Positions 18,434 to 27,268 of a DNA stretch of 64,000 nt are shown piece after piece. The notes beneath the pieces were generated by a model. It worked only from the letters and a program-made list of their open reading frames with translations. It searched no databases and was not told the origin of the DNA. The stretch's first letter is position 1, and each line of letters opens with the position of its first letter. Made by a program: the position numbers and the translations under genes. The stretch lies in assembly GCA_000755425.1 (NCBI GenBank), contig BBMT01000003.1, forward strand, positions 372,001 to 436,000, in the 5' to 3' direction. This DNA is from Vibrio maritimus (lineage in GTDB: Bacteria; Pseudomonadota; Gammaproteobacteria; Enterobacterales; Vibrionaceae).

Positions 18434-19465
18434 ATGAAAATCAAAGCACTTTCAAAGCTCAAGCCAGAACAGGGCATCTGGATGACCGAAGTAGACAAGC
18501 CAGAGCTTGGTCACAACGACATCCTAATCCGCATCAAAAAGACCGCTATCTGTGGTACTGACGTTCACATCTACAACTGGGATGAGTGGTCACAAAACAC
18601 AATTCCTGTTCCTATGGTTGTTGGTCACGAGTACGTGGGTGAAGTCGTCGGTATCGGTCAAGAAGTTCGCGGCTTCGAAATTGGCGATCGTGTATCTGGC
18701 GAAGGTCACATCACTTGTGGTCACTGCCGTAACTGTCGTGGCGGTCGTACTCACCTATGTCGTAACACAGTAGGTGTGGGTGTTAACCGCACGGGTGCAT
18801 TCTCTGAGTACCTTGTTATCCCAGCGTTCAATGCGTTTAAGATCCCTGAAGGTATCTCTGATGATCTAGCGTCTATCTTTGACCCGTTTGGTAACGCGGT
18901 ACACACTGCGCTTTCTTTCGACCTAGTGGGCGAAGACGTACTTATCACAGGTGCGGGTCCAATCGGCATCATGGCAGCAGCAGTAGCTAAACACGTTGGT
19001 GCTCGTCACGTGGTTATCACTGACGTGAACGAATACCGTCTAGATCTTGCTAAGAAAATGGGCGTAACGCGCGCAGTTAACGTAGCAAAAGAGAACCTAA
19101 AAGACGTGATGGCTGAACTGGGCATGACAGAAGGTTTCGATGTTGGTTTAGAAATGTCTGGCGTACAAGCTGCATTCAGCTCAATGCTAGAAACCATGAA
19201 CCATGGTGGTCGTATCGCACTGCTAGGTATTCCACCATCAGACATGGGCATCGACTGGAACCAAGTTATCTTTAAAGGTCTAGTGATCAAAGGTATCTAC
19301 GGTCGTGAAATGTTCGAAACTTGGTACAAGATGGCAAGCTTGATTCAATCAGGTCTAGATCTCACACCAATCATCACTCACCACTACAAGGTTGATGACT
19401 TCCAAGAAGGCTTCGATGTGATGCGTAGCGGTCAGTCTGGTAAAGTTATTCTCGATTGGGAATAA
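18434..19465 (+). CDS. tdh: L-threonine 3-dehydrogenase
   Basis: 343 residues. Zn-dependent medium-chain dehydrogenase oxidising threonine to 2-amino-3-oxobutyrate. The catalytic zinc region is [13 protein letters not shown] (Cys40) and [11 protein letters not shown]. The structural zinc cysteines are in [15 protein letters not shown]. The NAD fold is [25 protein letters not shown] 18434 gives the family N-terminus MKIKALSKL; an in-frame start at 18422 adds four residues. Its product feeds Kbl, encoded just upstream. Confidence 0.97.
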   Translation: MKIKALSKLKPEQGIWMTEVDKPELGHNDILIRIKKTAICGTDVHIYNWDEWSQNTIPVPMVVGHEYVGEVVGIGQEVRGFEIGDRVSGEGHITCGHCRNCRGGRTHLCRNTVGVGVNRTGAFSEYLVIPAFNAFKIPEGISDDLASIFDPFGNAVHTALSFDLVGEDVLITGAGPIGIMAAAVAKHVGARHVVITDVNEYRLDLAKKMGVTRAVNVAKENLKDVMAELGMTEGFDVGLEMSGVQAAFSSMLETMNHGGRIALLGIPPSDMGIDWNQVIFKGLVIKGIYGREMFETWYKMASLIQSGLDLTPIITHHYKVDDFQEGFDVMRSGQSGKVILDWE

Positions 19466-19521
19466 GAAAGCTTCGAGTTAGCTGATGCTAAGTAAACTCG
19501 AACAAAGTTAATTTTAAGTTT

Positions 19522-19556
19522 AAGCCCCTTATAGCGACGCTATCAGGGGCTTTTTC
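19522..19556 (+). terminator. Rho-independent terminator after tdh
   Basis: AAGCCCCTTATAGC-gac-GCTATCAGGGGCTT followed by a T-rich tract. Confidence 0.92.
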
Positions 19557-19614
19557 TTTTCTACTTATTCGTTGTCTTACACCGACGGCAACCAACAAAC
19601 AAAGCGGCCAAACT

Positions 19615-19800
19615 CTACCTTCCTACAGGAATACTAAGACCACTTTCTCGCACAAGTGAGCGATATGGGCTCGCTGTTGCCATCGATTGAATAATGCTGT
19701 TTCCGTAGTGCAAGTGTTTACTCAACTCATAGGCTTTAGGCTTAACGGCTTTTGGTGTTAGGCCTAGTGCACGTTTCATTTCTAATACTTGTCTGCTCAT
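19615..19800 (-). CDS. Hypothetical small basic protein (61 aa)
   Basis: MSRQVLEMKRALGLTPKAVKPKAYELSKHLHYGNS... is lysine/arginine-rich, without signal or membrane segment. GAGG at suitable spacing upstream of ATG 19800 supports translation. No family recognised. Confidence 0.55.
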   Translation of the reverse strand: MSRQVLEMKRALGLTPKAVKPKAYELSKHLHYGNSIIQSMATASPYRSLVRESGLSIPVGR

Positions 19801-20496
19801 TGTGATTACCTCATTAATAAATTAAATGGGCAATATCCGTCTGCGTTAGGACTATTTTCGTCCTTCTCCGGTGGTGTTGGGTTACAGAACTGACCAAAAA
19901 GAGAAAGTTGAGTAACGCTATGCCGCACTTTATACGCGGGCAAATGTCGGAGAACTAATTAGTATCCATTAGCTGGGCTGATGATTGGTGATCAATCTCT
20001 TTAGTTGGGGGAAATAGAACGATCTGACAATGATAGCTTTGAACTTCTTTCTATCTTCTTATTTCACTGACCCGTTCATATTTTTACTTTACCGCGTTTC
20101 TCATTGTGAATTTTTGCAAGAAGTTTCCATCATTTTTTCTAATGTTATTATTTTAAACTGAGTAAATCTTGTTTTTTAAACACTGACGACGATAGAGATA
20201 TAACTTGATTACTGGTTATGAAGAGGTTGATTTATACTCCCGTGCATAAAACAACAACATTACTAATTGATTGATTTTTATAGTTATATTTCATTTGGTA
20301 ATCCAGTTTCTAAAAGTGTGAATAGCTAAGTGTTTGTTTGAAAACAAACAGGATAGTTAGTTGGTAAATGCATCAGTTTTACTGATGTTATCTGGTTTCA
20401 TCTGTGTCGTGTTTCATCTTAAAGTTACCCACATCGACGGCAAGGAGCTCAAGATTAGTATGGATTTGGATTAATTAATTTGGGTTAAACGAAACA
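19801..20496. promoter_or_regulatory. Long AT-rich intergenic region with a structured 5' leader (20371-20496)
   Basis: The first 500 bases show no gene. From 20371 there is CATCAG-tttta-CTGATG, then ATCTTAAAGTTACCCACATCGACGGC and AAGGAGCTC, aligning with the leader of the 25.3-kb amidinotransferase gene (ATCAG-tttag-CTGAT, CACCTTAAAGTAGTCAACATCAACGGC, GGGGAGCGG). Conservation of a non-coding leader before two unrelated genes points to a shared RNA regulatory element. ATGGAT lies near 20460. Confidence 0.55.
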
Positions 20497-20802
20497 ATGA
20501 ATACAGATCAAAAACCAACTATTAAATCACTCGTGGATTCTCCTTTGAAGAAACTGGCAATTGGCCTTTTTGTGGCGACAACTATAGGTCAAATAGCTGT
20601 CCCTGCAGGCGTCGCTGCTTATGGTGGCAACGTAGGTTGGTCCGCTGCAGAAATAGCTGCGAAAACTGCTATTAGCTTCGGTGTAAATGAAGCTTTATTA
20701 ATTGGTAGCGTATTGGTACTTGGTAAGCCTTTAGTTAGTCTTTTACGCACCAAGATTAAAGAAACATTAAGCCGTTCAAAGAACGTCGAAACTAGAAAGT
20801 AA
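20497..20802 (+). CDS. Hypothetical small membrane protein (101 aa)
   Basis: Two hydrophobic segments, KLAIGLFVATTIGQIAVPAGVAA and EALLIGSVLVLGKPLVSLL, flank a linker with W and charged residues. Basic C-terminus (RTKIKETLSRSKNVETRK). The N-terminal MNTDQKPTIKSL is cytoplasmic-like. No known family. It has the long structured leader shared with the amidinotransferase gene at 25287, so it probably belongs to the same regulon. Confidence 0.65.
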   Translation: MNTDQKPTIKSLVDSPLKKLAIGLFVATTIGQIAVPAGVAAYGGNVGWSAAEIAAKTAISFGVNEALLIGSVLVLGKPLVSLLRTKIKETLSRSKNVETRK

Positions 20803-20859
20803 AAAGAATTCGTTTAATTCGAAACAACGTCTCTAGTAACTATCAATTTCACTTTAAGA

Positions 20860-20940
20860 CTCTTCGGGTGGGGCGGGAGCACACCTTATAACTAACCGAA
20901 TGGATGCACATAAATTTAAGCACTATCGAGGTAACTAACT
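20860..20940 (+). promoter_or_regulatory. Leader of the first DUF1989 gene
   Basis: CACTTTAAGACTC...GGTGGGGCGGGAGCACACC resembles the G-rich part of the 25.2-kb leader. ATGGATGC at 20900-20907 and the Shine-Dalgarno ATCGAGG follow. Unlike the other copies, GGATG is followed by GCACA rather than GCCTC, so the Shine-Dalgarno-sequestering stem is missing. Confidence 0.5.
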
Positions 20941-21977
20941 ATGTGTAATACGAATCAACCAAAACCGCAAGATGCACCAAATTTTTCTGAAGCTCTAGAC
21001 TACGACCTATCTAATACGTGGCGCCAAACAGAGTCATACAAGAACAACGTAGAAGTTGTAGACCGCGTAGTAGCCTCTACTGACAAGTGGACCAAAGTGT
21101 ATGACAGCGTACTAGAACCACACACTGGTGATGCGTACCTTGTGAAAAAGGGTCAGGTAATCCGCATGGAACACATGCACGACCGCGCTCAGGTTGTTGA
21201 TTGGCACTTCATCACTCCAGATCTTAAAGAGCGTAGCAGCATGGGCAACTCAGTATGCTTCGATGGTTTTTACTTGAAAAAATACTATCAAGTTATGTCT
21301 AACGCGGGCGAAATGAAGCCGCTAGTGACTATGATTCGCGACGATACCACAGACGACTTTGGTCCTGAGGCTACGGTAATCATATTTGGATTTACCACTG
21401 CTCGCCAGAGTGGCAAAACATGTTCTACCCGGAAGCAGGCGCAGAGATCAATAGCTGTCACATGAACTTTGTTCAAGGTTATCACCGTGTTCCAGCCATC
21501 GCTGCGATCGAAAATGAACAGGAGCGCAAGGATCTCGTGAACATTCTAGCGAGTGACCACAACTTCCAGACTTTCCAAATCATGGACATCTACTACAAGA
21601 AAGATGAAAAGCAATCGAAAATTATGCTTGGTGAGTGTGGCGCTGTGAAGAAGGGCGACGGCCTTGAGTTTTACGCAAATGAAGATGTTTACGTAGTCGT
21701 TTCAAGCTGCCCATACGGCGACTTCACCTCACCAGTTTACGGCGAGAAGGCTAAACTTCCTGATCCGCTGCAGTTCAGCGTATGGGAAACAGGAATCGAA
21801 CCACCGGCAGCACCAGAGTGGAAAGACTGGAGTGGCGCATTCTATGACATGGTTGAATCTGGTCACAAAGATATTAGTCCACGTACGCCTGAATCGTACT
21901 TAGAAAAAAACACTTCTGGTCCAAATGGTTCAGAACTTTGGCTAGATCAGGTTCGTGAAGCAAAACAAAACAAATAA
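20941..21977 (+). CDS. DUF1989-family protein, copy A (carboxyguanidine deiminase-like), frameshifted
   Basis: About 345 residues after repair. Family core: HTGDAYLVKKGQVIRMEHMHDRAQVVDWHFITPDLKERSSMGNSVCFDGFYLKKYYQVMSNAGEMKPLVTMIRD, then in the second frame GYGNHIWIYHCSPEWQNMFYPE...SCHMNFVQGYHRVPAI and GDGLEFYANEDVYVVVSSCPYGD. The frame changes at 21369 (GAGGCTAC where GAGGGCTAC is expected). DUF1989 includes the carboxyguanidine deiminase subunits (formerly urea carboxylase-associated proteins), but this lineage may have another substrate. No signal peptide; cytoplasmic. Starts MC, as all three copies do. Confidence 0.8.
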
Positions 21978-22159
21978 GCTCAATAGTTACACCATACCAG
22001 CCGGTTTTATATCGGGCTAATTTAACGAAGCTGTTCTAATCTAGCAAAATAACGATATTTTGCTCAACGTAATGAAACCTACTGGAAAGTGAAGTTTGGC
22101 CTTTATTTAAAACACAATCGTTCAAATAAGTAACAACTAATAGCTTTATTTTTAATGTG

Positions 22160-22229
22160 TTGGATAGGAACCAATCTACTTAATACTTTAACGCATGGAT
22201 GCCTCAATCAATTAATCGAGGTAATTAAA
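22160..22229 (+). promoter_or_regulatory. GGA-hairpin leader of DUF1989 copy B
   Basis: TTGG-ataggaa-CCAA (22160-22174) is a hairpin with GGA in the loop. GC-AUGGAU-GC (22193-22202) is a second. GCCTC...GAGGT can pair and bury the Shine-Dalgarno AUCGAGG. The same layout precedes the genes at 25287 and 28227. Confidence 0.6.
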
Positions 22230-23225
22230 ATGTGCCAACAATGTACACAAACTGAATTCTCAACCACGGCTGATTTAGACCAAGAGGATTACTATAACCA
22301 AGGTCTGATCCCAATGTGGCGCGACCATAAAATGTATGCGACGGGCAATCAACTCGTTAAAGACGTCGCTGCCAAGCGCGATGAGCGCACTAAGGTATAC
22401 GAAACTTTTCTTGAAGGTCATACTGGCGACGCATTTTTAGTGAAAGCGGGTCAAACGATCAGGCTGGAGTTAACGCACCCAACGGTACAGGTTTGTGACT
22501 GGATTTTCATTACACCAGATCTAAAAGACTTCCAGTGCTACGGTAACTCAGCCGCGTTTCAGGGGTTTTACCTTCACGAGGGTTACCAGATCCTTGGTAA
22601 AACGGGTCGAATGAAGCCATTAGCAACGCTTGTTCGTGATGAAGCGCCAGCAGACTACATGCCTGAAGGTTGGGGACACCACTTCTGGCACTGGCACTGT
22701 TCACCAGAATGGACTGAAATCCTTTACGCGGAGAACATCCCTGCAGGTATCAACACTTGTCACATGAACTTCAGTCAGGCGTTGAACCGTATTCCTGCAA
22801 TTCACGCAATTGAAGATGACGCGGAGCGTCGCGAAATGGTGAACAATCTAGCTAACAACCATAACTTCCAAACATTCCAAGTAATGAAGCACCAAGATAC
22901 CAAGGACAACAACTGCGTCATGCTTCTGGGCGGTTCGCCAGACTTGCCAGTGGGCACGGGCGTAGAGTTCTACTGCCATGAAGATATGTATGTGTGTATC
23001 TCAAGCTGTCCGGGTGTGAATATTACAGAACCTGCATGGGATGGTGAGGCGATGAAAGAGCCTACGCCGCACCCCGTAAAAATCATCGTAAGCGAATCTG
23101 GTGTCACACCACCAGTGCGTCCAGAGTGGAAAGATTGGGACAGCGTATTCTACGGCCAAATCGAAAACGGCGAGAAAGATATTTCTCCACGTGTAGATCA
23201 ATCGTGCTACGAGAAAAAAGACTAG
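22230..23225 (+). CDS. DUF1989-family protein, copy B (carboxyguanidine deiminase-like)
   Basis: 331 residues, intact. HTGDAFLVKAGQTIRLELTHPTVQVCDWIFITPDLKDFQCYGNSAAFQGFYLHEGYQILGKTGRMKPLATLVRDE, then GWGHHFWHWHCSPEWTEIL, NTCHMNFSQALNRIPAIHAIE and GTGVEFYCHEDMYVCISSCPG. The conserved CHMNF and histidine-rich HHFWHWHC blocks are candidate metal or catalytic sites. The N-terminus MCQQCTQTEFS is cysteine-rich and starts MC like copies A and C. ATG 22230 is chosen from the shared leader and Shine-Dalgarno; an in-frame ATG at 22155 would run through the leader. Confidence 0.85.
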   Translation: MCQQCTQTEFSTTADLDQEDYYNQGLIPMWRDHKMYATGNQLVKDVAAKRDERTKVYETFLEGHTGDAFLVKAGQTIRLELTHPTVQVCDWIFITPDLKDFQCYGNSAAFQGFYLHEGYQILGKTGRMKPLATLVRDEAPADYMPEGWGHHFWHWHCSPEWTEILYAENIPAGINTCHMNFSQALNRIPAIHAIEDDAERREMVNNLANNHNFQTFQVMKHQDTKDNNCVMLLGGSPDLPVGTGVEFYCHEDMYVCISSCPGVNITEPAWDGEAMKEPTPHPVKIIVSESGVTPPVRPEWKDWDSVFYGQIENGEKDISPRVDQSCYEKKD

Positions 23226-23315
23226 TAAAAACTCTATTGCCCGGCAAATTAGCTGGGCTGTTTTGTTTATGTCCGAATATCAAAACTCTTTGTAGAAAAT
23301 ATTGAGGTAAACACT

Positions 23316-23717
23316 ATGATTAAGCTCAGCTTTCCATTGATTGCAACCGCTACGTTGGCTGCCGCATTGGTTAGTCCATCGAAAGCATCAATAGAAAACT
23401 GTTACGGCACGACAGTAACGGATGCCATCGATGGTGCTATTGTCGGGGGCGTTGTAGGAGCCATTGCTGGTAACGCTAAAACAGGTGCACTGGTGGGCGC
23501 TGGTGCTGGCGTCATCGATGGGGAATATACGCGTTCAGAATGTGCCTACGCGGCGGATGAAGCGGCATATCAATATGAAGCTGATGCTGAATATGAGTAT
23601 GAAGTAGAGGCGGAGATGGAATATGAAGCAGAAGCATACTATGAACAAGAAGCTGAAGAAGAATATGAAACGGGAATTGATTTGGGCGGAGGATTAGAAG
23701 CAGCAACTGGTTGGTAA
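23316..23717 (+). CDS. Secreted glycine-zipper protein with Glu/Tyr/Ala-rich tail
   Basis: 133 residues. Signal peptide MIKLSFPLIATATLAAALV, cleaved near SKA-S. Residues about 35-67 form a glycine zipper, AIVGGVVGAIAGNAKTGALVGAGAGVI. The remainder (about 75-125) is a low-complexity stretch of repeated Y-E-A-E units with a very acidic charge. Glycine zippers insert in or span membranes; the acidic tyrosine tail might bind cations or peptidoglycan-side partners. GAGG upstream of ATG 23316. It follows DUF1989 copy B and ends in its own terminator. Not a known family as a whole. Confidence 0.7.
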   Translation: MIKLSFPLIATATLAAALVSPSKASIENCYGTTVTDAIDGAIVGGVVGAIAGNAKTGALVGAGAGVIDGEYTRSECAYAADEAAYQYEADAEYEYEVEAEMEYEAEAYYEQEAEEEYETGIDLGGGLEAATGW

Positions 23718-23795
23718 TTGACTGATATAACTAATTGTTCAAGATCTTGATATATTCTCTAATTCACTTTTTAATTTTTAATATTTATGGTAAAT

Positions 23796-23818
23796 CCGGC
23801 CGCAGCGCCGGTTTTTTT
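23796..23818 (+). terminator. Rho-independent terminator after the glycine-zipper gene
   Basis: CCGGC-cgcagc-GCCGG followed by TTTTTTT. Confidence 0.92.
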
Positions 23819-24026
23819 ATGTTTTATGTATCTACTATCATTTCAACTAATGCTACCCATCTTGTGGTTCTATTTATTACTGATAAAATGATTACATAAC
23901 ATTGAGATTGAAAAGAAGGCATTTATAACGGTTTTATATTAGACGGTTTTGTAAAAACGGAACCATAAATAAATACTGATAATTAACAGTATATAATAAC
24001 TGTTTAGTTACGTTACTAATAAACTT

Positions 24027-24152
24027 CCCCGGCCAAAGTGCCGGGTTAAGGCGTTGAAACTGCACCATTGTTCTGGTGCATATTGACGCCCTCTCGACGG
24101 TATGAAGGGTGAAAATTCTATCCACGGATGGCCTTAATATTTCGAGGCTAAT
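24027..24152 (+). promoter_or_regulatory. Structured leader of the first OmpX-like barrel gene
   Basis: CCCGGC-caaagt-GCCGGG opens the leader. GGTGCA/TGCACC and GGCGTT.../GACGCC pairings follow. CC-ACGGAU-GG (24122-24131) is the GGA hairpin, and GGCCT...AGGCT can mask the Shine-Dalgarno. Nearly the same sequence recurs at 30082-30207. The 200 bases before it (23820-24026) hold no gene and presumably the promoter. Confidence 0.6.
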
Positions 24153-24713
24153 ATGAAAAAGCAAACTCTAGCACTAACACTAATTCTTGGACTAACTTCA
24201 GGCGCAGCTCTGGCAGACGACTATAGCGGTTTCCGTGTCGGCCTTGGCGCGGTAAGCGGTCAAAAAGTAAACGCGGCAGACACGGCGGCAGGACTTAAAA
24301 GTCCAAAAGGCAACGGTAAGATTGAAGTCGGTTATGACTTCAATCGTGTGTTCTCTCTAAACGGCCAAATTACCGATCTAAGAGGTGATTACGGTCAGTT
24401 CAAGACTAAAGGCACCGAAGCTAAGATTGAAGGTGAAGTGGGCTATGCATTCCAACTTGGTAACAGTGGATGGGACGTCAAACCATACCTAGCCGCAGGT
24501 GTAGCGAACGCGAGCGGTAACATTACGGGCGTAGAAAATGAGCGTCTGCGAGGCACTTACGTCTCTACAGCAGCGGGCGTACGTGTAACAACGCCAATCG
24601 GTTTGTATGTTGATGGCCGTGTTCAAAAGAACAACCTAAGTAAAAAACAAAAACGTGATTCGCGCTTTGCTGATGACTCTCAAGCAGCGCTATCAGTGGG
24701 CTTCAAATTCTAA
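24153..24713 (+). CDS. Outer-membrane beta-barrel protein (OmpX/Ail-like), copy 1
   Basis: 186 residues. Signal peptide MKKQTLALTLILGLTSGAALA, then DDYSGFRVGLGAVSGQ. Alternating amphipathic strands (KIEVGYDFNRVFSLNGQI, AKIEGEVGYAFQLGNSGWDVKPYLAAGVANA, YVSTAAGVRVTTPIGLYVDGRVQ) and C-terminal ALSVGFKF ending in Phe, the BamA signal. It fits the 8-strand OMP_b-brl family. Nearly identical to the gene at 30208 and related to the one at 26612. Flanked by its own leader and a strong terminator. Confidence 0.85.
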   Translation: MKKQTLALTLILGLTSGAALADDYSGFRVGLGAVSGQKVNAADTAAGLKSPKGNGKIEVGYDFNRVFSLNGQITDLRGDYGQFKTKGTEAKIEGEVGYAFQLGNSGWDVKPYLAAGVANASGNITGVENERLRGTYVSTAAGVRVTTPIGLYVDGRVQKNNLSKKQKRDSRFADDSQAALSVGFKF

Positions 24714-24757
24714 CGTAGCCTCGAGGTTTTGTAGGCTGCTACAAGACCCTTTAATTA

Positions 24758-24786
24758 AGCCCCGGTTAATACCGGGGCTTTTTTAT
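24758..24786 (+). terminator. Rho-independent terminator after OmpX-like copy 1
   Basis: AGCCCCGG-ttaata-CCGGGGCT followed by TTTTTT. Confidence 0.95.
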
Positions 24787-25286
24787 TGTCACTTCTAAAC
24801 CACTGCCTTTGGCGGTGGTTATTGTTTTGAGTTACCAGCAACTGCTGTTGCTCACTCATGCCTCCTTTCTTTGGAAAGCGTACAAGAAGATATATCACAT
24901 TTATAGATGGGTTCTTTTGTATTCAAAGCAAGTTCATCTATTTGAGCACGGTTTTTTAGTATTGGATTACATGAAAGGGTACTGAGAATTGGTAGCCAAA
25001 CTGGGAGTTGGAAACCCATTTTTGTGCTTGATATATAGGGATTGGCAAGCTTTTAACTAAAAAATTCAATATATTTACTTGAAGTGTTGCATGCATAAAT
25101 CCGCTAAGTGTCTGATTAGAATGCAGACTGTCTTCTGAATCAATCTTTGTATCAGTTTAGCTGATGCTACCTTTCTTTTCTGATACCGGTTTTCACCTTA
25201 AAGTAGTCAACATCAACGGCGGGGAGCGGATACCAGCCCATATAAATGACATGCACGGATGCCTCACTCGATTACTAGAGGTACAT
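24787..25286 (+). promoter_or_regulatory. Intergenic region and long structured leader of the amidinotransferase-like gene
   Basis: No gene is seen to about 25140. From 25151: ATCAG-tttag-CTGAT, CACCTTAAAGTAGTCAACATCAACGGC, GG-agcggata-CC, GC-ACGGAU-GC (25253-25262), then GCCTC...GAGGT pairing over the Shine-Dalgarno. The first part matches the leader at 20371-20460 and the last part matches those at 22190 and 28190, so it links both leader types. Confidence 0.6.
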
Positions 25287-26467
25287 ATGATCAAGCAAGA
25301 TTTACCAACATCTGCGGAGCTGGCTTACAACCCTGTACAAAAGCCAACTGATCAAAAAGAAATGTGGGATGTCTACAACAAGAGCTGGGAAGACCAAATT
25401 CGCGGTCAAGGCATCAAGGTTTACGAAGAGCATTGCTCAGCGAAGCTACGTGCATGTCTTGTAGGCGACCCGTTTTCTGTGTTCTACCCAAAGATGACTG
25501 TAGAAATGCAAGCACTACTTGCTGATAACAGTCCTGGTCTAATCGAAGAATGGGGCAAGAATGCGAACAAAGCGATTCGCGATGTAAACCCAGAACTTTA
25601 CGATGGCATCGTATCTGACATTGCTGACCGAGATGAAAAGTATGAGAAAGCTGGCGTTAAGATCATTCGTAACACAGTGGGCTGGTACCCGGACGAAATC
25701 ATTAACTTCAACCAAGTAGAGCAAGGCACAAAGTACCTATCTATCTACAATGGCGCTGTATGGCAAATGGCTCGCAACGCGCTTCTTATTACGCAGTGTG
25801 CAGGTCCAACAAAGCCTGCAGAGCCAGCAGCACGAGCAGCTACTATTGCGCTAATGGAAGAAGATCCAGATGCGTTTATGGCTCCGTTCATCAACCGTGA
25901 ACCGAACCCAACATCGGCAATGGGTCTTGCAGGCCTAGATTTGTGCGATTTCCGCCAAATGCCAGATAAAACGATCTTGTTTAACTACGGTGCACGTCCG
26001 AAGCCGCTATCGCGCAGGTCACTAAGAATGGTAAAGGCGCACCGGCAGGCTACCCACGTGGTCGTGATTTGTACATGCGTCTACTCTCTGAACTGGGCTA
26101 CAAATGCGAGACGATGTGGTTCGATAGTAATCTAACGTATCACCAAGATTGCTTCATGATGAACATTGAAGAGGGTGTTATCGGCCTACCAGACGACGGT
26201 AAGAACGGCATGTGGGGCAAGCTACCTGATTTCTTGAAAGATTACGAAATTATTCCACTACCACTGGAAGACATTGCACGCGGCGTGGCTAACTCATCAA
26301 CGCTGGGTGATGGACGTATCTTCATGGATTCTAGCTGTACTAAAACAATGGATATCCTGGAGAAGCGAGGTTACGAGCCTATCCCAATCAACTACCAAAA
26401 CTGTTGGAAAACGTTCCACAGTGGTCTTGATTGCTCGGATGCCAACATCTGGCGTGAAAACGACTAA
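25287..26467 (+). CDS. Amidinotransferase-superfamily (guanidino-group modifying) enzyme, copy 1, frameshifted
   Basis: About 393 residues after repair. Homologous end to end to the 56509 gene. Related to glycine/inosamine-phosphate amidinotransferases: LRACLVGDPFSVF, GVKIIRNTVGWYPDEIINFN, and in the second frame MWFDSNLTYHQDCFMMNIEEGVIGLPDD (H-x-D motif) and HSGLDCSDANIWREND with the likely nucleophilic cysteine. The frame changes near 26012 (CTATCGCGCAGG lacks one base). Cytoplasmic. ATG 25287 is preceded by AGAGG; the upstream in-frame extension from 25164 is leader. Acceptor and donor unknown. Confidence 0.8.
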
Positions 26468-26489
26468 GCAAATTAGTAGACCTGAATAT

Positions 26490-26611
26490 ACCCGGCCATT
26501 AGTGCCGGGTTGAGGTGGTGACACAGTATCCGAAGTTCGGAGCGAGTTGCCCCTTCAAAGGTTGAAGGGATATTGATACCCACGGATGGCCTTTATATTT
26601 TCGAGGCTATT
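26490..26611 (+). promoter_or_regulatory. Structured leader of the second OmpX-like barrel gene
   Basis: CCCGGC-cattagt-GCCGGG lies 23 bases after the amidinotransferase stop, then CCCTTCAA-agg-TTGAAGGG, CC-ACGGAU-GG (26580-26589) and GGCCT...AGGCT over the Shine-Dalgarno. Same plan as the 24.1 and 30.1 kb leaders, with a different middle hairpin. Confidence 0.6.
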
Positions 26612-27238
26612 ATGAAAAAACAACTTCTAGCGGCGGCACTTCTAGCAAGTATGACTACCGGCACGGCAATCGCCAGTGATTATTCAGGTTTTCGTATCGG
26701 TGTAGGCGGTGTATCTGGTCAAGAATACAAAATTGACGAGTTAGCGAATGGTGAGTCTGCACGTTCCAATACACGGGCAAAAATCGAAATTGGTTACGAT
26801 TTTAACCGCGTCTTCTCATTAAATGGTTCTGTATCGGGGTTCAACGGTGCGGTTGCAGGCACCAATGGCACACAATACGGTGGTACTGATATTCGTGCTC
26901 GTGATATTCGCGTAGAGGCGGAAGTTGGCTATGCATTCAACGTGGCTAAAGGGTGGGATATCAAGCCCTATGTAGCGGTTGGCGGCGCGCATATCAGTGG
27001 TACTCAACGTGGGTTCACCGGAGGACTTGTGAGCTTACCAGCATCAATCAATGAGTTTGGCAGCGAGAAATTCAAAGGTAATTACCTAACGACTGCTGCT
27101 GGGGTTCGATTGAACACGCCTGCTGACGTGTACGTGGATCTTCGTGTGCAAAAACTACAAATGAATGCGAATCAGAAAGCAAACAGTATTGTAAAAGACA
27201 ATGCGCAAGCGGCTCTATCTTTCGGCGTTAAATTCTAA
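26612..27238 (+). CDS. Outer-membrane beta-barrel protein (OmpX/Ail-like), divergent copy
   Basis: 208 residues. Signal peptide MKKQLLAAALLASMTTGTAIA, then SDYSGFRIGVGGVSGQ. Shares the strands KIEIGYDFNRVFSLNGSV, RVEAEVGYAFNVAKGWDIKPYVAVGGAHISG and YLTTAAGVRLNTPADVYVDLRVQK with the 24153 and 30208 proteins, plus longer loops (the TQRGFTGGLVSLPASINEF insertion). Ends ALSFGVKF. ATG 26612 is chosen from the leader and Shine-Dalgarno. Follows the amidinotransferase gene. Confidence 0.85.
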   Translation: MKKQLLAAALLASMTTGTAIASDYSGFRIGVGGVSGQEYKIDELANGESARSNTRAKIEIGYDFNRVFSLNGSVSGFNGAVAGTNGTQYGGTDIRARDIRVEAEVGYAFNVAKGWDIKPYVAVGGAHISGTQRGFTGGLVSLPASINEFGSEKFKGNYLTTAAGVRLNTPADVYVDLRVQKLQMNANQKANSIVKDNAQAALSFGVKF

Positions 27239-27268
27239 CTGCATAATATTCAATGTTGAGTAATCAGT

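Noticed and set aside
23512..23706. Minus-strand ORF opposite the glycine-zipper tail
   Set aside because: Low-complexity complement of the YEAE repeat; no start signal.
20941..26467. Programmed -1 frameshifting in the DUF1989 and amidinotransferase genes
   Set aside because: No slippery heptamer with a downstream pseudoknot at the breaks, and similar breaks occur in many housekeeping genes of the window.
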